From Verrucomicrobiota bacterium (lineage in GTDB: Bacteria; Verrucomicrobiota; Verrucomicrobiia; Opitutales; Opitutaceae), in assembly GCA_023457035.1 (NCBI GenBank), contig JAEWNN010000068.1, positions 1 to 46,993 of the forward strand: DNA of 46,993 nucleotides, given 5' to 3'. Each line of letters opens with the position of its first letter. The first letter of the stretch is position 1. Below, piece by piece: positions 31,359 through 40,371 of the stretch. The position numbers and the translations under genes are program-made. The notes under the pieces were generated by a model. The model was not told the DNA's origin, did not search any database, and saw only the letters and a list, made by a program, of their open reading frames with translations.

Positions 31359-32102
31359 TCAGGGGCCGACCTCGAACTGGAACTCGTGGGTCTCGCCCGC
31401 AATCGTGGCGATGATGGTCAGGGGCTTCCCTCGCTGGATGTCCTCGCCGTGGAGGACGAGGAGCCCCCGCACGAGCATGCCTGGAGGAAGCGCACACCGG
31501 GTGAGACAGCCAAGTTGCCGGCGTGGCTGCGCAGGTTGCCCGTCTTGGGCCGCGGCGGTTTTGGGGAAGGCGCTCGGATAGGCTGCGTTGATCACCGAGA
31601 CGGGGGAGTAGGTGTCCCGTCCCGTGGGAAGGTGGGGCGTGCGCGAGTATTGGTGGAGGTTGCCGGCAGCGTCGCGTCCGACTATTGGCCGACTGGGCAT
31701 GTCCATCCTCGCGAAGCGCTCGGCCGCGAGACGGGAGCGGGCAATCAGCTGCAGATGCTGCCTCTGGTTGAGTACCCGGACCCGCTTGCCTCCGGAGACA
31801 GCGGAGAAGTTCTCGGGGGAGATCGCCAACAAGTCTCTCGTCCCGTTGGTGATCGCCACGCAGAAAGTGGGGAACGCCTCGGGCTCGGTCGAGATGCGTT
31901 GGCTGAGTTGGCCGACCAGCACACAGCACACTTTCTGCGATCGCAGGGTCGGCACGCCGTTCTCAAAACTTGGGGTGAGCGGGCTGGTCTTCGCCACCGT
32001 GAGCGCGGGGGCGGCGCAGCCACCCAACAACAATGTGATGGCGATCCCGACACACGCGACCGGCGAGACGAGCGAAGACAGCATTGCTGGGTGGATCTTC
32101 AT
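31359..32102 (-). CDS. Putative lipoprotein, unknown function
   Basis: A 247-residue protein beginning MKIHPAML with a hydrophobic signal segment ending in the lipobox LLGGC (Cys29), so it is most likely anchored to a membrane by lipidation. The rest (TVAKTSPLTPSFENGVPTLRSQKVCCVLV...) matches no family I recognise; it contains a strand-rich central part with PEAFPTFCVAITNGTRDLLAISPENF, which resembles an immunoglobulin-like beta sandwich, and ends FQFEVGP. Third-codon-position GC looks lower than in neighbouring genes, which hints at later acquisition. An upstream in-frame ATG (32141) would add a basic run before the signal; 32102 is preferred. The next gene on this strand, upstream, is 233 bases away. 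Confidence 0.8.
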   Translation of the reverse strand: MKIHPAMLSSLVSPVACVGIAITLLLGGCAAPALTVAKTSPLTPSFENGVPTLRSQKVCCVLVGQLSQRISTEPEAFPTFCVAITNGTRDLLAISPENFSAVSGGKRVRVLNQRQHLQLIARSRLAAERFARMDMPSRPIVGRDAAGNLHQYSRTPHLPTGRDTYSPVSVINAAYPSAFPKTAAAQDGQPAQPRRQLGCLTRCALPPGMLVRGLLVLHGEDIQRGKPLTIIATIAGETHEFQFEVGP

Positions 32103-32165
32103 GGGGGCACGGAGGGCACGCTTGTGCTGAAAGGTGTGCATCTTTCCGGTGACAAAGCGAGTGTG

Positions 32166-32178
32166 GTGTTCTGAACAC
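32166..32178. promoter_or_regulatory. Perfect 13-base odd palindrome upstream of the lipoprotein gene
   Basis: GTGTTC (32166-32171), one T, GAACAC (32173-32178). It lies 64 bases upstream of the lipoprotein start, where an operator could sit. It is not the N4-spaced TGTTC/GAACA LexA box reported for Verrucomicrobia, since the spacer is one base. The 233-base gap (32103-32335) otherwise shows nothing. Confidence 0.3.
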
Positions 32179-32335
32179 GCCCGCCGCTTCCTTGCTCCCG
32201 GGAAGATGGAACGTGTTGATGCCCGTTGGCCTCCGGTTGGCGGCTGGCTCCACTTGCCCCGGCGCCGGACGAGGACGGTGTGGGTATCGTTGGTCCAGGG
32301 GCGGATTTTGGGGCCCGCGGGTCTGCCACGGGCGC

Positions 32336-34666
32336 CTACCGGCTCCGATACAGCCAGCGGGCGAGGGCGGGGAGCACGAGGATCGCGCCGAGCATGTTCA
32401 CGATGAACATGAAGGTGAGCAGCACCCCCATGTCGGCCTGGTACTTGAGGCCGGAGAAGATCCACGTGCTCACGCCGACGCCGAGGGTGAGCCCGGTGAA
32501 GATCACGGCGCTGCCGGTCTGGCGGAAGGCGCGGAAGAGCGCCTCCTCGAACGGGATGCCGTCTCCCAGTTGCTGCTGGAAACGCGAGAACAGATAGATG
32601 CCGTAGTCCACGCCGATGCCGACTCCGAGCGAGATCACCGGCAGGGTGGAGGGCTTCAGCCCGATGCCGAGCGCGACCATCACCGCGTTGGCCAGCAACG
32701 ACACCACGACAAGCGGCAGCACGATGCAGACCGTGGCACGCACGGACCGGAAGGTGAGCAGACAGAGCACGATGACCGAGCCGAAGACCCAGCCGACGAT
32801 CGGCCACTGCGTGGCGCGCACGACCTCGTTGGTGGCGGCCATCACGCCCACGTTGCCACTGGCCAGCCGGAACTGCACGCGGTCGGACGGGTGGGCGGCG
32901 GCGAACTCCTTCACGGCGGCGATCACGCGCTCGATCGTCGCGGCCTTGTGGTCCTCGAGATAGACGACCACCGGCATCACGCGGCCCTCGGCGTCGAGCA
33001 GGCCGGATGCGGTGTCGAAGGGCGAGGTGGCCTGCGCGAGCATGGCCTGGTTGGGCGGGAGCGAGCGCCATTTCAGGCTGCCTTCGTTCCAGCCGGCGTT
33101 GACGGCCTTGGCGGCCTCGGCGAGCGAGTCGGTCGATTGCACGCCCGGGACGTTGCGCAGGTGCCATTCGAACTCGGAGATGCGCGTCATCACATCGTAG
33201 TCGATGCAGCCGCCGGGCACGGTCTCGACGATGACCGAGAGCAGGTCGACACCCACGGTGAAGCGGGAGGTGATGGCGGCGGCGTCGCGGTTGTAGCGGG
33301 AGTCGGGGCGCAGCTCGGGCACGCCGGCGTCGAGATCGCCGATCTGCACCCGGTCCATCTGCCGCCAACCGAAGGCGCCGAGTGCGAGCGCGAGCAGGAT
33401 GATGACGACCGAGAGGCCCGGCTTGGTGATGCGCTCGAAATGCCGCCAATGGCGGTCGGTGGCGATGCTGCGGGCGCGGATCTTGACGCGGAAGCTCGGG
33501 GGCAATTGCACCCAGGAAAGGATGACGGGGAGCAGGACGAGGTTGGTGAGAATCACCAGCGCCACGCCGAGGCTGGCGGTGATCGCGAGCTCGCGGATGA
33601 TCTCGATGCGCACGAGCAGCATCGTCAGGAAGCCGATGGTGTCGGTGCCCAGGGCGAGGGCGCCGGGGAAGAGCAGGCCGCGGAAGGCGGCGCGAGCGGC
33701 CGCCGGGCCGGCCGCACCGTCGAAGACCGCGTTGCGGAAGGCGCGGACCATCTGCACCGAATGGCTCACCCCGATGGCGAAGACGAGGAACGGAATGAGG
33801 AATGAGAGCGGGTCGATGCCGTAGCCGAGCAGGTTGAGGAGCCCGAGCTGCCAGAGCACGGCCACGAGCGAGCAGAGGATCGGCCAGACCGTGAGCCGCC
33901 ACGAGCGCGTGTAGATCAGGACGAGCAGGGCGGTAAGCGCGATGGAGACGGCGAAGAACAGCAACACGCTGCGAACCGACTCGCCCACGTCGCCCATGAT
34001 CTTGGCGAAGCCGATGACGTGGATGCCCAAGCCGAAGTCGCCGCCGGCGGGGACATGCCGCTCGCGGATCTTCTCCTCGATGGCCTGCGCGACCTCCAGG
34101 TAGTTGAGCCGCTTGCCGGTGGAGGGATCGACCTCGAGCAGCTGCGCGGTGACGAGGGCTCCGGTGAAGTCGTTGGCGACGAGCCGGGCGAACTTGCCGG
34201 ATTTGAGCACGTTCTGCCGGACCTGTTCGAGTCCGGCGGCTGTGGGCTGGAAGTCGGCGGGGATGACGGTGCCGCCCGCGAAGCCGTCCTCGACGATCTC
34301 GACGAAGCGCACGTTGGGTGTGTACAGCGAGGTGACGGAGGCGCGGTCGACCCCGGGCAGGAAGAAGACCTCGTCGGTGACCTTGCGGAGCGTATCGAAG
34401 AACTCGGGCTGGAAGATGTCGCCCTTCTTGACGGTCAGCGCGATGACGACCCGGTTGGCGTTGCCGAAGGCGGTCTGGTACTCGACGAAGGTGCGGACGT
34501 ACGGATGCTCCGCCGGGAGCTGCTTGAGGAAGCTGGCGTCGATGTGCGTGCGGCTGGCGAAGAAGGCCATCGCGACGGTGAACAACGCGAGCGCGGCGAG
34601 CACGCCCCGGCGGTGATCGAAGATCAACGACTCGAGCGCGGCGGTGAGGCGGTCGGAGAATCTCAT
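32336..34666 (-). CDS. RND/MMPL-superfamily exporter
   Basis: A 776-residue inner-membrane transporter of the predicted RND exporter group (COG1033-like). It has the two-fold RND plan: TM1 near the N terminus (GVLAALALFTVAMAFFAS), a large periplasmic loop (about 45-230, IDASFLKQLPAEHPYVR), a bundle of five to six helices (about 235-420), a second TM and loop (about 445-620), and a final bundle. In the last bundle the VGIGVDYGIYLFSRFQQQ helix carries the proton-relay-like Asp; the matching place in the first bundle reads AIGVSHSVQMV. It is last in a four-gene unit, with its start overlapping the stop of the YCF48 gene (ATGA at 34663). It likely moves a lipid-like substrate together with the upstream outer-membrane proteins. 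Confidence 0.93.
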   Translation of the reverse strand: MRFSDRLTAALESLIFDHRRGVLAALALFTVAMAFFASRTHIDASFLKQLPAEHPYVRTFVEYQTAFGNANRVVIALTVKKGDIFQPEFFDTLRKVTDEVFFLPGVDRASVTSLYTPNVRFVEIVEDGFAGGTVIPADFQPTAAGLEQVRQNVLKSGKFARLVANDFTGALVTAQLLEVDPSTGKRLNYLEVAQAIEEKIRERHVPAGGDFGLGIHVIGFAKIMGDVGESVRSVLLFFAVSIALTALLVLIYTRSWRLTVWPILCSLVAVLWQLGLLNLLGYGIDPLSFLIPFLVFAIGVSHSVQMVRAFRNAVFDGAAGPAAARAAFRGLLFPGALALGTDTIGFLTMLLVRIEIIRELAITASLGVALVILTNLVLLPVILSWVQLPPSFRVKIRARSIATDRHWRHFERITKPGLSVVIILLALALGAFGWRQMDRVQIGDLDAGVPELRPDSRYNRDAAAITSRFTVGVDLLSVIVETVPGGCIDYDVMTRISEFEWHLRNVPGVQSTDSLAEAAKAVNAGWNEGSLKWRSLPPNQAMLAQATSPFDTASGLLDAEGRVMPVVVYLEDHKAATIERVIAAVKEFAAAHPSDRVQFRLASGNVGVMAATNEVVRATQWPIVGWVFGSVIVLCLLTFRSVRATVCIVLPLVVVSLLANAVMVALGIGLKPSTLPVISLGVGIGVDYGIYLFSRFQQQLGDGIPFEEALFRAFRQTGSAVIFTGLTLGVGVSTWIFSGLKYQADMGVLLTFMFIVNMLGAILVLPALARWLYRSR

Positions 34667-35778
34667 GGCGCGGGGGCCTGCGGGGCGGGATGCAGCGGCG
34701 GGGCGGCGAGGCGGCGCACGCCCTTCTCGCCGGCGAGCAGGAGGGCGCCGTCGGCGGTCTCCTGCAGGGCGGCGGTGCCGGCGGCGTCGCCCGGGTGCCA
34801 GAGCGTGAAGGACTGTCCCTGGTCGCGGCTGACGAGGAAGTTGCCCGACTGGCCGGCGAGCACGACGAGGCCGTTGCGCAGGCGCACGCCCTGCATCAGC
34901 AGTGTGGGCACGGGGGTCTCGACGGGCAGCCACCCGGCGCCGCCGTTGGTGGAGCGGAAGACATGGCCGCGCAGACCGTGGACAAGGAGCTGGCCGTCGG
35001 CGAGCGGGACGAGGCCGAACAGCGAGCCGTCGTAGGGGGGCGGGACCGACTCCCAGCTCCGGCCTCCGTCGCGGGAGCGCAGCAGCGTGCTGGCTTCGCC
35101 GACCAGGAAGAGCACGCCGTCGGCGGTGCGGGCGATCTGGTTGAGGTGGTACTGGTCGGGCTGCACCTCGGCGCGGGTCCAGGTGAGGCCGGCGTCGCTT
35201 GTGCGCAGATACAGGCCGTAGGCGCCGACGGCGAAGCCCTCGTTCGCGTTGAGGAAGAGCACGTCGAGCAGGACGCTCTCGCGGTCGAGGCCGGCCGCGA
35301 CGCGTTGCCAGGTCCCGCCGCCGTCGACGGTGCGCAGGATCGTGCCGAGGTGCCCGACCGCCCAGCCGTGGCGGGCGTCGGCGAAGTGGACACCGGTGAG
35401 CGTGGCGCGGGTGGGCACCGCGGCTTGGCGCCAAGTCTCTCCCTGGTCGTCCGAGAGGAGGATGTGGCCGCGCTCGCCCACGGCGACGAGCCGCGGGCCG
35501 GCGGTGGCGAGGTCGAGCAGGAGCGCTTGCGCGGCGAGCCGGGCGGGCACGGACGGGCCGTCGGAGCCGGTGGACGGTTGCCGGTGGGCGCTGGCCGGCA
35601 GGCTGTGGACGGTGGAGCCGGACTCGGCGTGGCCGGGCGGGACTGCGGCGGCCAGGGCGAGCGCGAGCAGGCCGGCCACGGACAGGCGGCGCCGGGTGGA
35701 TCCGATCAACGGAGACAATGACGGCGCACTCGTGGGAGGCGCGGTACCATGCGAGGCGATCACGGCGATGGAGGTCAA
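34663..35778 (-). CDS. YCF48/BNR beta-propeller periplasmic protein
   Basis: A 371-residue exported protein with a signal peptide (LSVAGLLALALAAAVPPGHA, about residues 31-50) and a YCF48/photosystem-II-stability type beta-propeller. Repeated BNR-like units (Ser-x-Asp-x-Gly-x-x-Trp) are visible: LLSDDQGETW, LRTVDGGGTW, LRTSDAGLTW, LRSRDGGRSW, FRSTNGGAGW, LVSRDQGQSF. I choose the TTG at 35778 because it overlaps the DUF1329 stop (TTGA), matching the ATGA coupling at its other end; a TTG at 35709 would give a shorter, more standard signal peptide. In related proteobacterial clusters this protein accompanies DUF1302, DUF1329 and an RND pump. It probably assists the envelope transport unit. Confidence 0.88.
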   Translation of the reverse strand: MTSIAVIASHGTAPPTSAPSLSPLIGSTRRRLSVAGLLALALAAAVPPGHAESGSTVHSLPASAHRQPSTGSDGPSVPARLAAQALLLDLATAGPRLVAVGERGHILLSDDQGETWRQAAVPTRATLTGVHFADARHGWAVGHLGTILRTVDGGGTWQRVAAGLDRESVLLDVLFLNANEGFAVGAYGLYLRTSDAGLTWTRAEVQPDQYHLNQIARTADGVLFLVGEASTLLRSRDGGRSWESVPPPYDGSLFGLVPLADGQLLVHGLRGHVFRSTNGGAGWLPVETPVPTLLMQGVRLRNGLVVLAGQSGNFLVSRDQGQSFTLWHPGDAAGTAALQETADGALLLAGEKGVRRLAAPPLHPAPQAPAP

Positions 35779-37136
35779 CGCAGGCCGTCGGCGCGCAGGC
35801 TGGAGGGGGCGTAGTCCTGGGAACTGCGTTTCACGTTGAACTGATACATCCGGTTCTCGTTATCGAGGCCGTAGGCGAGGTAGCGGCCGCTGATCAGGTC
35901 GGTGTGGACCTCGAGCGTGCTCCAGAAGGTGGGGAGGTCGTAGTAGTTGATGCAGTGGGCCTCGGAGAGGCGCCAGAGCTGGCCGCGGGCATCGTACTGG
36001 TCGACGGCGAGGATCTGCCAGCTGTCCTCGTCGACGTAGAACGTGCGGCGCGGGTAGAGGTGGCTGGTGCCCGGCTTGACGTTGGCCTCGACGACCCAGA
36101 CGCGGTGGAGTTCGTAGCGCGCGAGGTCCTGGTTGATGTGCAGCGGGGTGAGGATGTCCTTGGCCTTCACCTGGTCGGAGTGGAGGCGGTAGGAGTTGTA
36201 GGGGACGATCATCTCGCGCTTGCCGAGCAGCTTCCACTCGTAGCGGTCGAGCGCGCCGTTGAACATGTCGAGCTGGTCGGAGGTGCGCAGTCCGTCGGCG
36301 GCGGTGCCGGGGCCGTCGTAGGCGACCTGGGGCGCGCGACGCACGCGGCGCTGGCCGGTGTTGTAGATCCAGGCGCTGCGCGGCTCCTTGATCTGGTCGA
36401 GGGTCTCGTGGACGAGGAGGATGGAGCCGGCGAGGCGGGCGGGCTCGACGACCGCCTGCTTGAAGAAGAAGACGATGTTGTCGAGCTTCTCGGGCGTCAT
36501 GCCTTCCTGGACGTACGGGAAGAGGAACTCCTCCTCGAAGCGCACCAGGGTGTAGTCGCCGCCGCGGGTGGGGGCCGCCTGGCTGATCACGCGGACGGCG
36601 GAGACGCCGCGGAAACGCAGCAGGTGGTTCCAGAGGACCTCCTCGGCGCTGGCGGGGATGGGGAAGGGGATGCCGTTGACGGCGTTGAGAACGCCGTTGG
36701 CGTTGGGCGCGAGCTGGGCCTCCACGGCGGTCTTGCGGGTGGCGTCGTAGATGTACTGCGGGTACGAGGCGCTGCGCTGCGTGGGGTAGACGACGAGCTT
36801 GTAGCTCGGGTAGGCCTTGAGCAGGGCGAGGTTGCCGGCGGTGAGCTGCGCCTGGTACTGCTCGGCGTTGGCCGCGGTGATGGTGTAGAGCGGGGCGTCG
36901 GCGGCGAAGGGGTCGGGGTGGTGCTTCCCGGGCGCGTAGCCGGCGGGGGCCTCGGCGATGCCGCCGGTCCAGGCGGGGATGGTGCCGGCGGCGTTGCCGG
37001 CGCGCTCGGCGCCCATCGGCGTGAGGTCGCGATCGAGCCGGGCGGCCTCCTCGGGGGAGACTCCGGCGGCGAGCCGGGCGGGGACGAGGGCGAGCAGCGC
37101 GAGGGCGGCGAGGGTCGGGAGCGGGTTGGTGCGCAT
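35775..37136 (-). CDS. DUF1329 periplasmic/outer-membrane protein
   Basis: A 453-residue DUF1329 protein with a signal peptide (LPTLAALALLALVPARLAAG). Typical stretches are ARLDRDLTPMGAERAGNAAGTIPAWTGG, YPQYIYDATRKT, PFPIPASAEEVLWNHLLRFRG, DQIKEPRSAWIYNTGQRRVRRAP and NSYRLHSDQ...LHINQDLARYELHRVWVVEA, ending WRLSEAHCINYYDLP. The fold resembles LolA/LolB-type lipoprotein carriers, so binding of a lipid-like ligand in the periplasm is a reasonable inference. The gene follows DUF1302 after 15 bases and overlaps the YCF48 gene. Confidence 0.94.
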   Translation of the reverse strand: MRTNPLPTLAALALLALVPARLAAGVSPEEAARLDRDLTPMGAERAGNAAGTIPAWTGGIAEAPAGYAPGKHHPDPFAADAPLYTITAANAEQYQAQLTAGNLALLKAYPSYKLVVYPTQRSASYPQYIYDATRKTAVEAQLAPNANGVLNAVNGIPFPIPASAEEVLWNHLLRFRGVSAVRVISQAAPTRGGDYTLVRFEEEFLFPYVQEGMTPEKLDNIVFFFKQAVVEPARLAGSILLVHETLDQIKEPRSAWIYNTGQRRVRRAPQVAYDGPGTAADGLRTSDQLDMFNGALDRYEWKLLGKREMIVPYNSYRLHSDQVKAKDILTPLHINQDLARYELHRVWVVEANVKPGTSHLYPRRTFYVDEDSWQILAVDQYDARGQLWRLSEAHCINYYDLPTFWSTLEVHTDLISGRYLAYGLDNENRMYQFNVKRSSQDYAPSSLRADGLR

Positions 37137-37151
37137 GACGGGAAAGGGAGA

Positions 37152-39149
37152 CTAGAAGGAGTATTTGATCGTGGAGGAGACGAAGTCGCGATCGTGGAGG
37201 AGATTGCGGGCGCCGGCGCCGGAGTAGTTCACGTAGCGCAGGTCGAACGTCCACCGGTTCTGGTAGGTGAACTCGAGGCCGAGGGTGAGGGTGCGGCGGT
37301 CCTCGACGAAGTTGCCCAACGGCAGCGGGGTGTTGCCGAGGAAGTCGTACCCGAGGCCGACGCTGGGCGACAGATTCACGCCGGCGAAGACGTTGTTGTA
37401 GTCGAACTTCGCCAACAGCTGGCAGCCGGCCGAGAAGTCGTCGGCGAAGGCGGAGCCGGCGGTGGTGCGGAACGCGGCGTTGCCGGTGCCGATCATCGCG
37501 AGCGCGCTGTTGGAGGTGTAGGTGCCGGGGGCGTCGTAGCGCAGCACGCTCTTGTCCTCGAGGCCGGGCACGGCGACGGCGGCGACCTCGGCGACGAGGG
37601 TCCACTGGCTGGCGCCGAGCAGGCGTCCGAAGATCTTGGTGGCGGTGGCCTGGGCCTGCCAGACGCCGTGACGGCGGTAGCCGCGTACGTCGGCGCCGAA
37701 GCGGCCGGTGTAGTCGCCGAGCTGGTTGAACTGCCCGTACTTGGTGCCGGTGGGCGTATCGAGGGCGGACATCGCCGCGAAGAGCAGTTCGACGTCGTCG
37801 ACCTGGAGCGGCTGGTTGGCCTTGTAGGAGACCTCCCCCTGGAGCGAGAAGCCGGCGAGGCTGGTGTTGAAGCTGGCGCCGACGAGCTGGATGTCCTCCG
37901 GATACTCGAGCACGTACCGGCCGGTGGCGGCCGCCGAGAGGAAGCCGAGTTTCTTCGCGCCGGCGGCGATCTGGGCTGCGGCGGGGTAGAACGGCTGGAG
38001 GGTGGTCGGGAGGGCGCCGGCGGGCACGCCGGTGAGGGCGGCGCCGAGCAGGGTGTTGAGCGCGGCGGGCACGCCGACGGCGGGATAACCGTTGCGGATC
38101 ATCGCCGGGGCGAGGCTGGCCTGGGCGAGCGAACCGGCGGTGGCCTGCACCTCGGCGGCGCTGATCCCGCGCGTCGGCGTGAGGGCGCTGATGAGCGGCA
38201 GGCGGCTGTGGTAGTTGAGGAAGAACAGGCCGAACTCGGTGTCGCCGAGATTTGAAGCCAGATAGTGGGCGGCGACGCCGAACTGCCCGTCATGGCGGGC
38301 GAGGCGGTCGGCCGCGCGCGGCACGGCGCCGAGCGCACCGGTGTCGGGCAGGGCGCCGAAGCCGAGGAAGACGTTTTCGCCGCCGACGCCGGCGAAGTCG
38401 TTGGTGCTGAAATACGCGCCGCGCGGGTCGAGGTCGGTCTTCTTGAAGGCCAGCAGGTAGAAGGCGTCGAAGGAGAGCGCGTCGTTGACGGTGATCGAGC
38501 CGGAGAGCATCGGCACGGGCTTGAGCGCCTCGCGCAGCTCCGAGCCGGGGGTGCGCAGGCGGGAGACGTCGACGGGGTTGATGGCGTTGATGCCGTTGGG
38601 GATGAACGTGCTTTCGCCCCAGCTGAGCACCTGACGGCCGAAACGCAGGTTGGCGGCCATGTCGGCGACATCGAATTTGTAGCTCAGGTAGGCGTCGAGC
38701 AGGCTGATGTCGTGCTCGAGCTTGCGGCGGCCGAGGGCGGTGAGCGGGGTGCGCTGGTGCTCGGAGCGGCCGACCTCGGGGTCGTAGAAATAGGTGGTGC
38801 GGATGAAGGCGGCGAAGGGACCGTGCCTGAGCTCGATGTCATGGGTTCCCTTGAACACGGTGGAGTAGAGGCCCCGGCCGTAGTTGAGATTGCCGTCGTC
38901 GCCGTTGACGGAGTCGGCGGTGCCGGGCACGCCGGCGAAGGTGGCCGTGGTGGCGTAGAGGTCGGGCGCGGGGTCGCTCAGCCGATAGGCGGCGCCCACC
39001 GAGAAGGTGGAGTCGAAACTGCCCTGCACGCCGCCGAAATCGAAGGTGACGGCGTGGACGGTGCTGGCGAGGCACAACGCTCCGGCGAGACGGCAGCCGG
39101 TGCGGAAGGATGAACGGTGGGCGGACGGTCCGGAGTGGGATCGGTTCAT
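37152..39149 (-). CDS. DUF1302 outer-membrane beta-barrel protein
   Basis: A 665-residue outer-membrane protein of the DUF1302 family: signal peptide (about residues 17-33), then GSFDSTFSVGAAYRLSD, NLNYGRGLYSTVFKGTHDIEL, ANLRFGRQVLSWGESTFIPNGINAINPVD, repeated aromatic-rich amphipathic strands, and the barrel-type final segment RWTFDLRYVNYSG...DFVSSTIKYSF ending in Phe. The start at 39149 (MNRSHSG) places the signal peptide; the open frame to 39467 is not used. In gamma- and beta-proteobacteria, from memory, this family is often next to DUF1329, YCF48 and RND genes, some within steroid or terpenoid degradation clusters. It heads the four-gene unit here and lies 121 bases downstream of the glycosyltransferase. 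Confidence 0.93.
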   Translation of the reverse strand: MNRSHSGPSAHRSSFRTGCRLAGALCLASTVHAVTFDFGGVQGSFDSTFSVGAAYRLSDPAPDLYATTATFAGVPGTADSVNGDDGNLNYGRGLYSTVFKGTHDIELRHGPFAAFIRTTYFYDPEVGRSEHQRTPLTALGRRKLEHDISLLDAYLSYKFDVADMAANLRFGRQVLSWGESTFIPNGINAINPVDVSRLRTPGSELREALKPVPMLSGSITVNDALSFDAFYLLAFKKTDLDPRGAYFSTNDFAGVGGENVFLGFGALPDTGALGAVPRAADRLARHDGQFGVAAHYLASNLGDTEFGLFFLNYHSRLPLISALTPTRGISAAEVQATAGSLAQASLAPAMIRNGYPAVGVPAALNTLLGAALTGVPAGALPTTLQPFYPAAAQIAAGAKKLGFLSAAATGRYVLEYPEDIQLVGASFNTSLAGFSLQGEVSYKANQPLQVDDVELLFAAMSALDTPTGTKYGQFNQLGDYTGRFGADVRGYRRHGVWQAQATATKIFGRLLGASQWTLVAEVAAVAVPGLEDKSVLRYDAPGTYTSNSALAMIGTGNAAFRTTAGSAFADDFSAGCQLLAKFDYNNVFAGVNLSPSVGLGYDFLGNTPLPLGNFVEDRRTLTLGLEFTYQNRWTFDLRYVNYSGAGARNLLHDRDFVSSTIKYSF

Positions 39150-39270
39150 GATTACGTAGGTCTCTGCTCGCGGGCGGGTAGAGAGCGCCGGCTGTTGGTG
39201 TGGAGGGGCCTGAAGCCAAGACGCGGTGGGGCCGAACTCAAGGCCGAACACAGTCCGCCCGATTGGCGTC

Positions 39271-40329
39271 TCACGGGCGTCCGACGAGCCGAGCAAAAAG
39301 CGCAAGGTGCGCTTCGACTTGTTGCGCTGGATCGAAACGGGCGAGCGCCCACCCCCGGGCGGCGAGCGCCATCGCGGCTCGTCGCGCGGGCTGGGCGAGC
39401 AATTCGGCGAGCGCGGCGGCGAAGCGCGCGCGGTCGCCGGCCGGAATGAGCCGGCCCGTCTCGCCATCGCGGAAGCACTCGGCTGCGCCGCCGACCGCGT
39501 AGCTCACGACCGGCAGGCCGGCGCACTGCGCCTCGACGAGGAAGTTCGGCAGCGACTCGGCTCGAGAAGTGAGCACAGCGATGGCGGCGCCGCGGTAGAA
39601 GTCCGCGGGGTGGGGCTGCCAACCGGGAAACGCGAGGCGGTCGGCGAGGCCGAGCGCGGCGGCGTGGCGTTCGCAGGCGGCGCGCGTCGGTCCGTCCCCG
39701 ACCAGGACCAATCGCCACGGGAGTTGAGCGGGGAGTGTGGCGACGATGTCGAGCAGTTCGCGCTGGTTCTTCTCCGGGCGAAACTGGGCGACGCTCAACA
39801 GCACGGGCGGCTCGGCGGGCGCGGGCGCGAGGTCGAGCAGGGAGGCGTGCAGCAGGGCGTTGGGGATGACGGTGCAGCGGTCCGCCGCGCCCGCGGGCGC
39901 GACGAGCACGCGGCGGGCGAAGTCGGAGTTGGCGACGACATGGCGGGCCGAGCGCAGGGAACGGCGGTAGAGCCAGGGCAGCGCTTTGCCGGTGCGCACC
40001 GTGGCAACGACGGCGGTGCGCGGCAGGGCGCGCTGGAGTCCCCCGGCGCGGCAGTTGGCCATGCGGCCCATGCACAGGATGATGTCGGGCGCGAAGTCGC
40101 GGGCGGCGCCGACGAGGCCGGGCGCGAACCAATCGAGGCCGGTATCGAACCGCTGGAGTGTGCGCAGCGCGACGCCGCTCCCGGGCAGTTCGCCGGCGAG
40201 CACGCCGCCCGGGCGGAAGGCGAGCAGCCGCACGTGGTGGCCCTGCGCCGCGAAGCCCTTCGCCAGAAAGACCGTCTGTCGCTCGGTCCCGCCGCCGCGC
40301 AACCGATCCTGCACGAGGAGAATTTTCAT
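39271..40329 (-). CDS. Glycosyltransferase family 4
   Basis: A 352-residue GT-B glycosyltransferase. The N-terminal Rossmann domain begins MKILLVQDRLRGGGTERQTVFLAKGF, with the glycine-rich loop of GT4 enzymes, and the C-terminal domain has VLLSVAQFRPEKNQRELLDI and the nucleotide-sugar binding E-x7-E motif in TSRAESLPNFLVEAQ. It likely adds a sugar to a polysaccharide or lipid in the cytoplasm; donor and acceptor are unknown. The start at 40329 is fixed by the motif. It is divergent from the small membrane protein at 40372 and points towards the DUF1302 module. The 121-base gap to DUF1302 leaves co-transcription open. Confidence 0.92.
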   Translation of the reverse strand: MKILLVQDRLRGGGTERQTVFLAKGFAAQGHHVRLLAFRPGGVLAGELPGSGVALRTLQRFDTGLDWFAPGLVGAARDFAPDIILCMGRMANCRAGGLQRALPRTAVVATVRTGKALPWLYRRSLRSARHVVANSDFARRVLVAPAGAADRCTVIPNALLHASLLDLAPAPAEPPVLLSVAQFRPEKNQRELLDIVATLPAQLPWRLVLVGDGPTRAACERHAAALGLADRLAFPGWQPHPADFYRGAAIAVLTSRAESLPNFLVEAQCAGLPVVSYAVGGAAECFRDGETGRLIPAGDRARFAAALAELLAQPARRAAMALAARGWALARFDPAQQVEAHLALFARLVGRP

Positions 40330-40371
40330 TGCTCCGGGAGGGTGGGGCGCGAGATTCGCGACGCGACGACG

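Noticed and set aside
35718..38255. An 845-codon plus-strand open frame over the DUF1329 and DUF1302 genes
   Set aside because: Low-complexity Gly/Val/Glu translation on the opposite strand of two well-supported genes; it is a codon-bias artefact.
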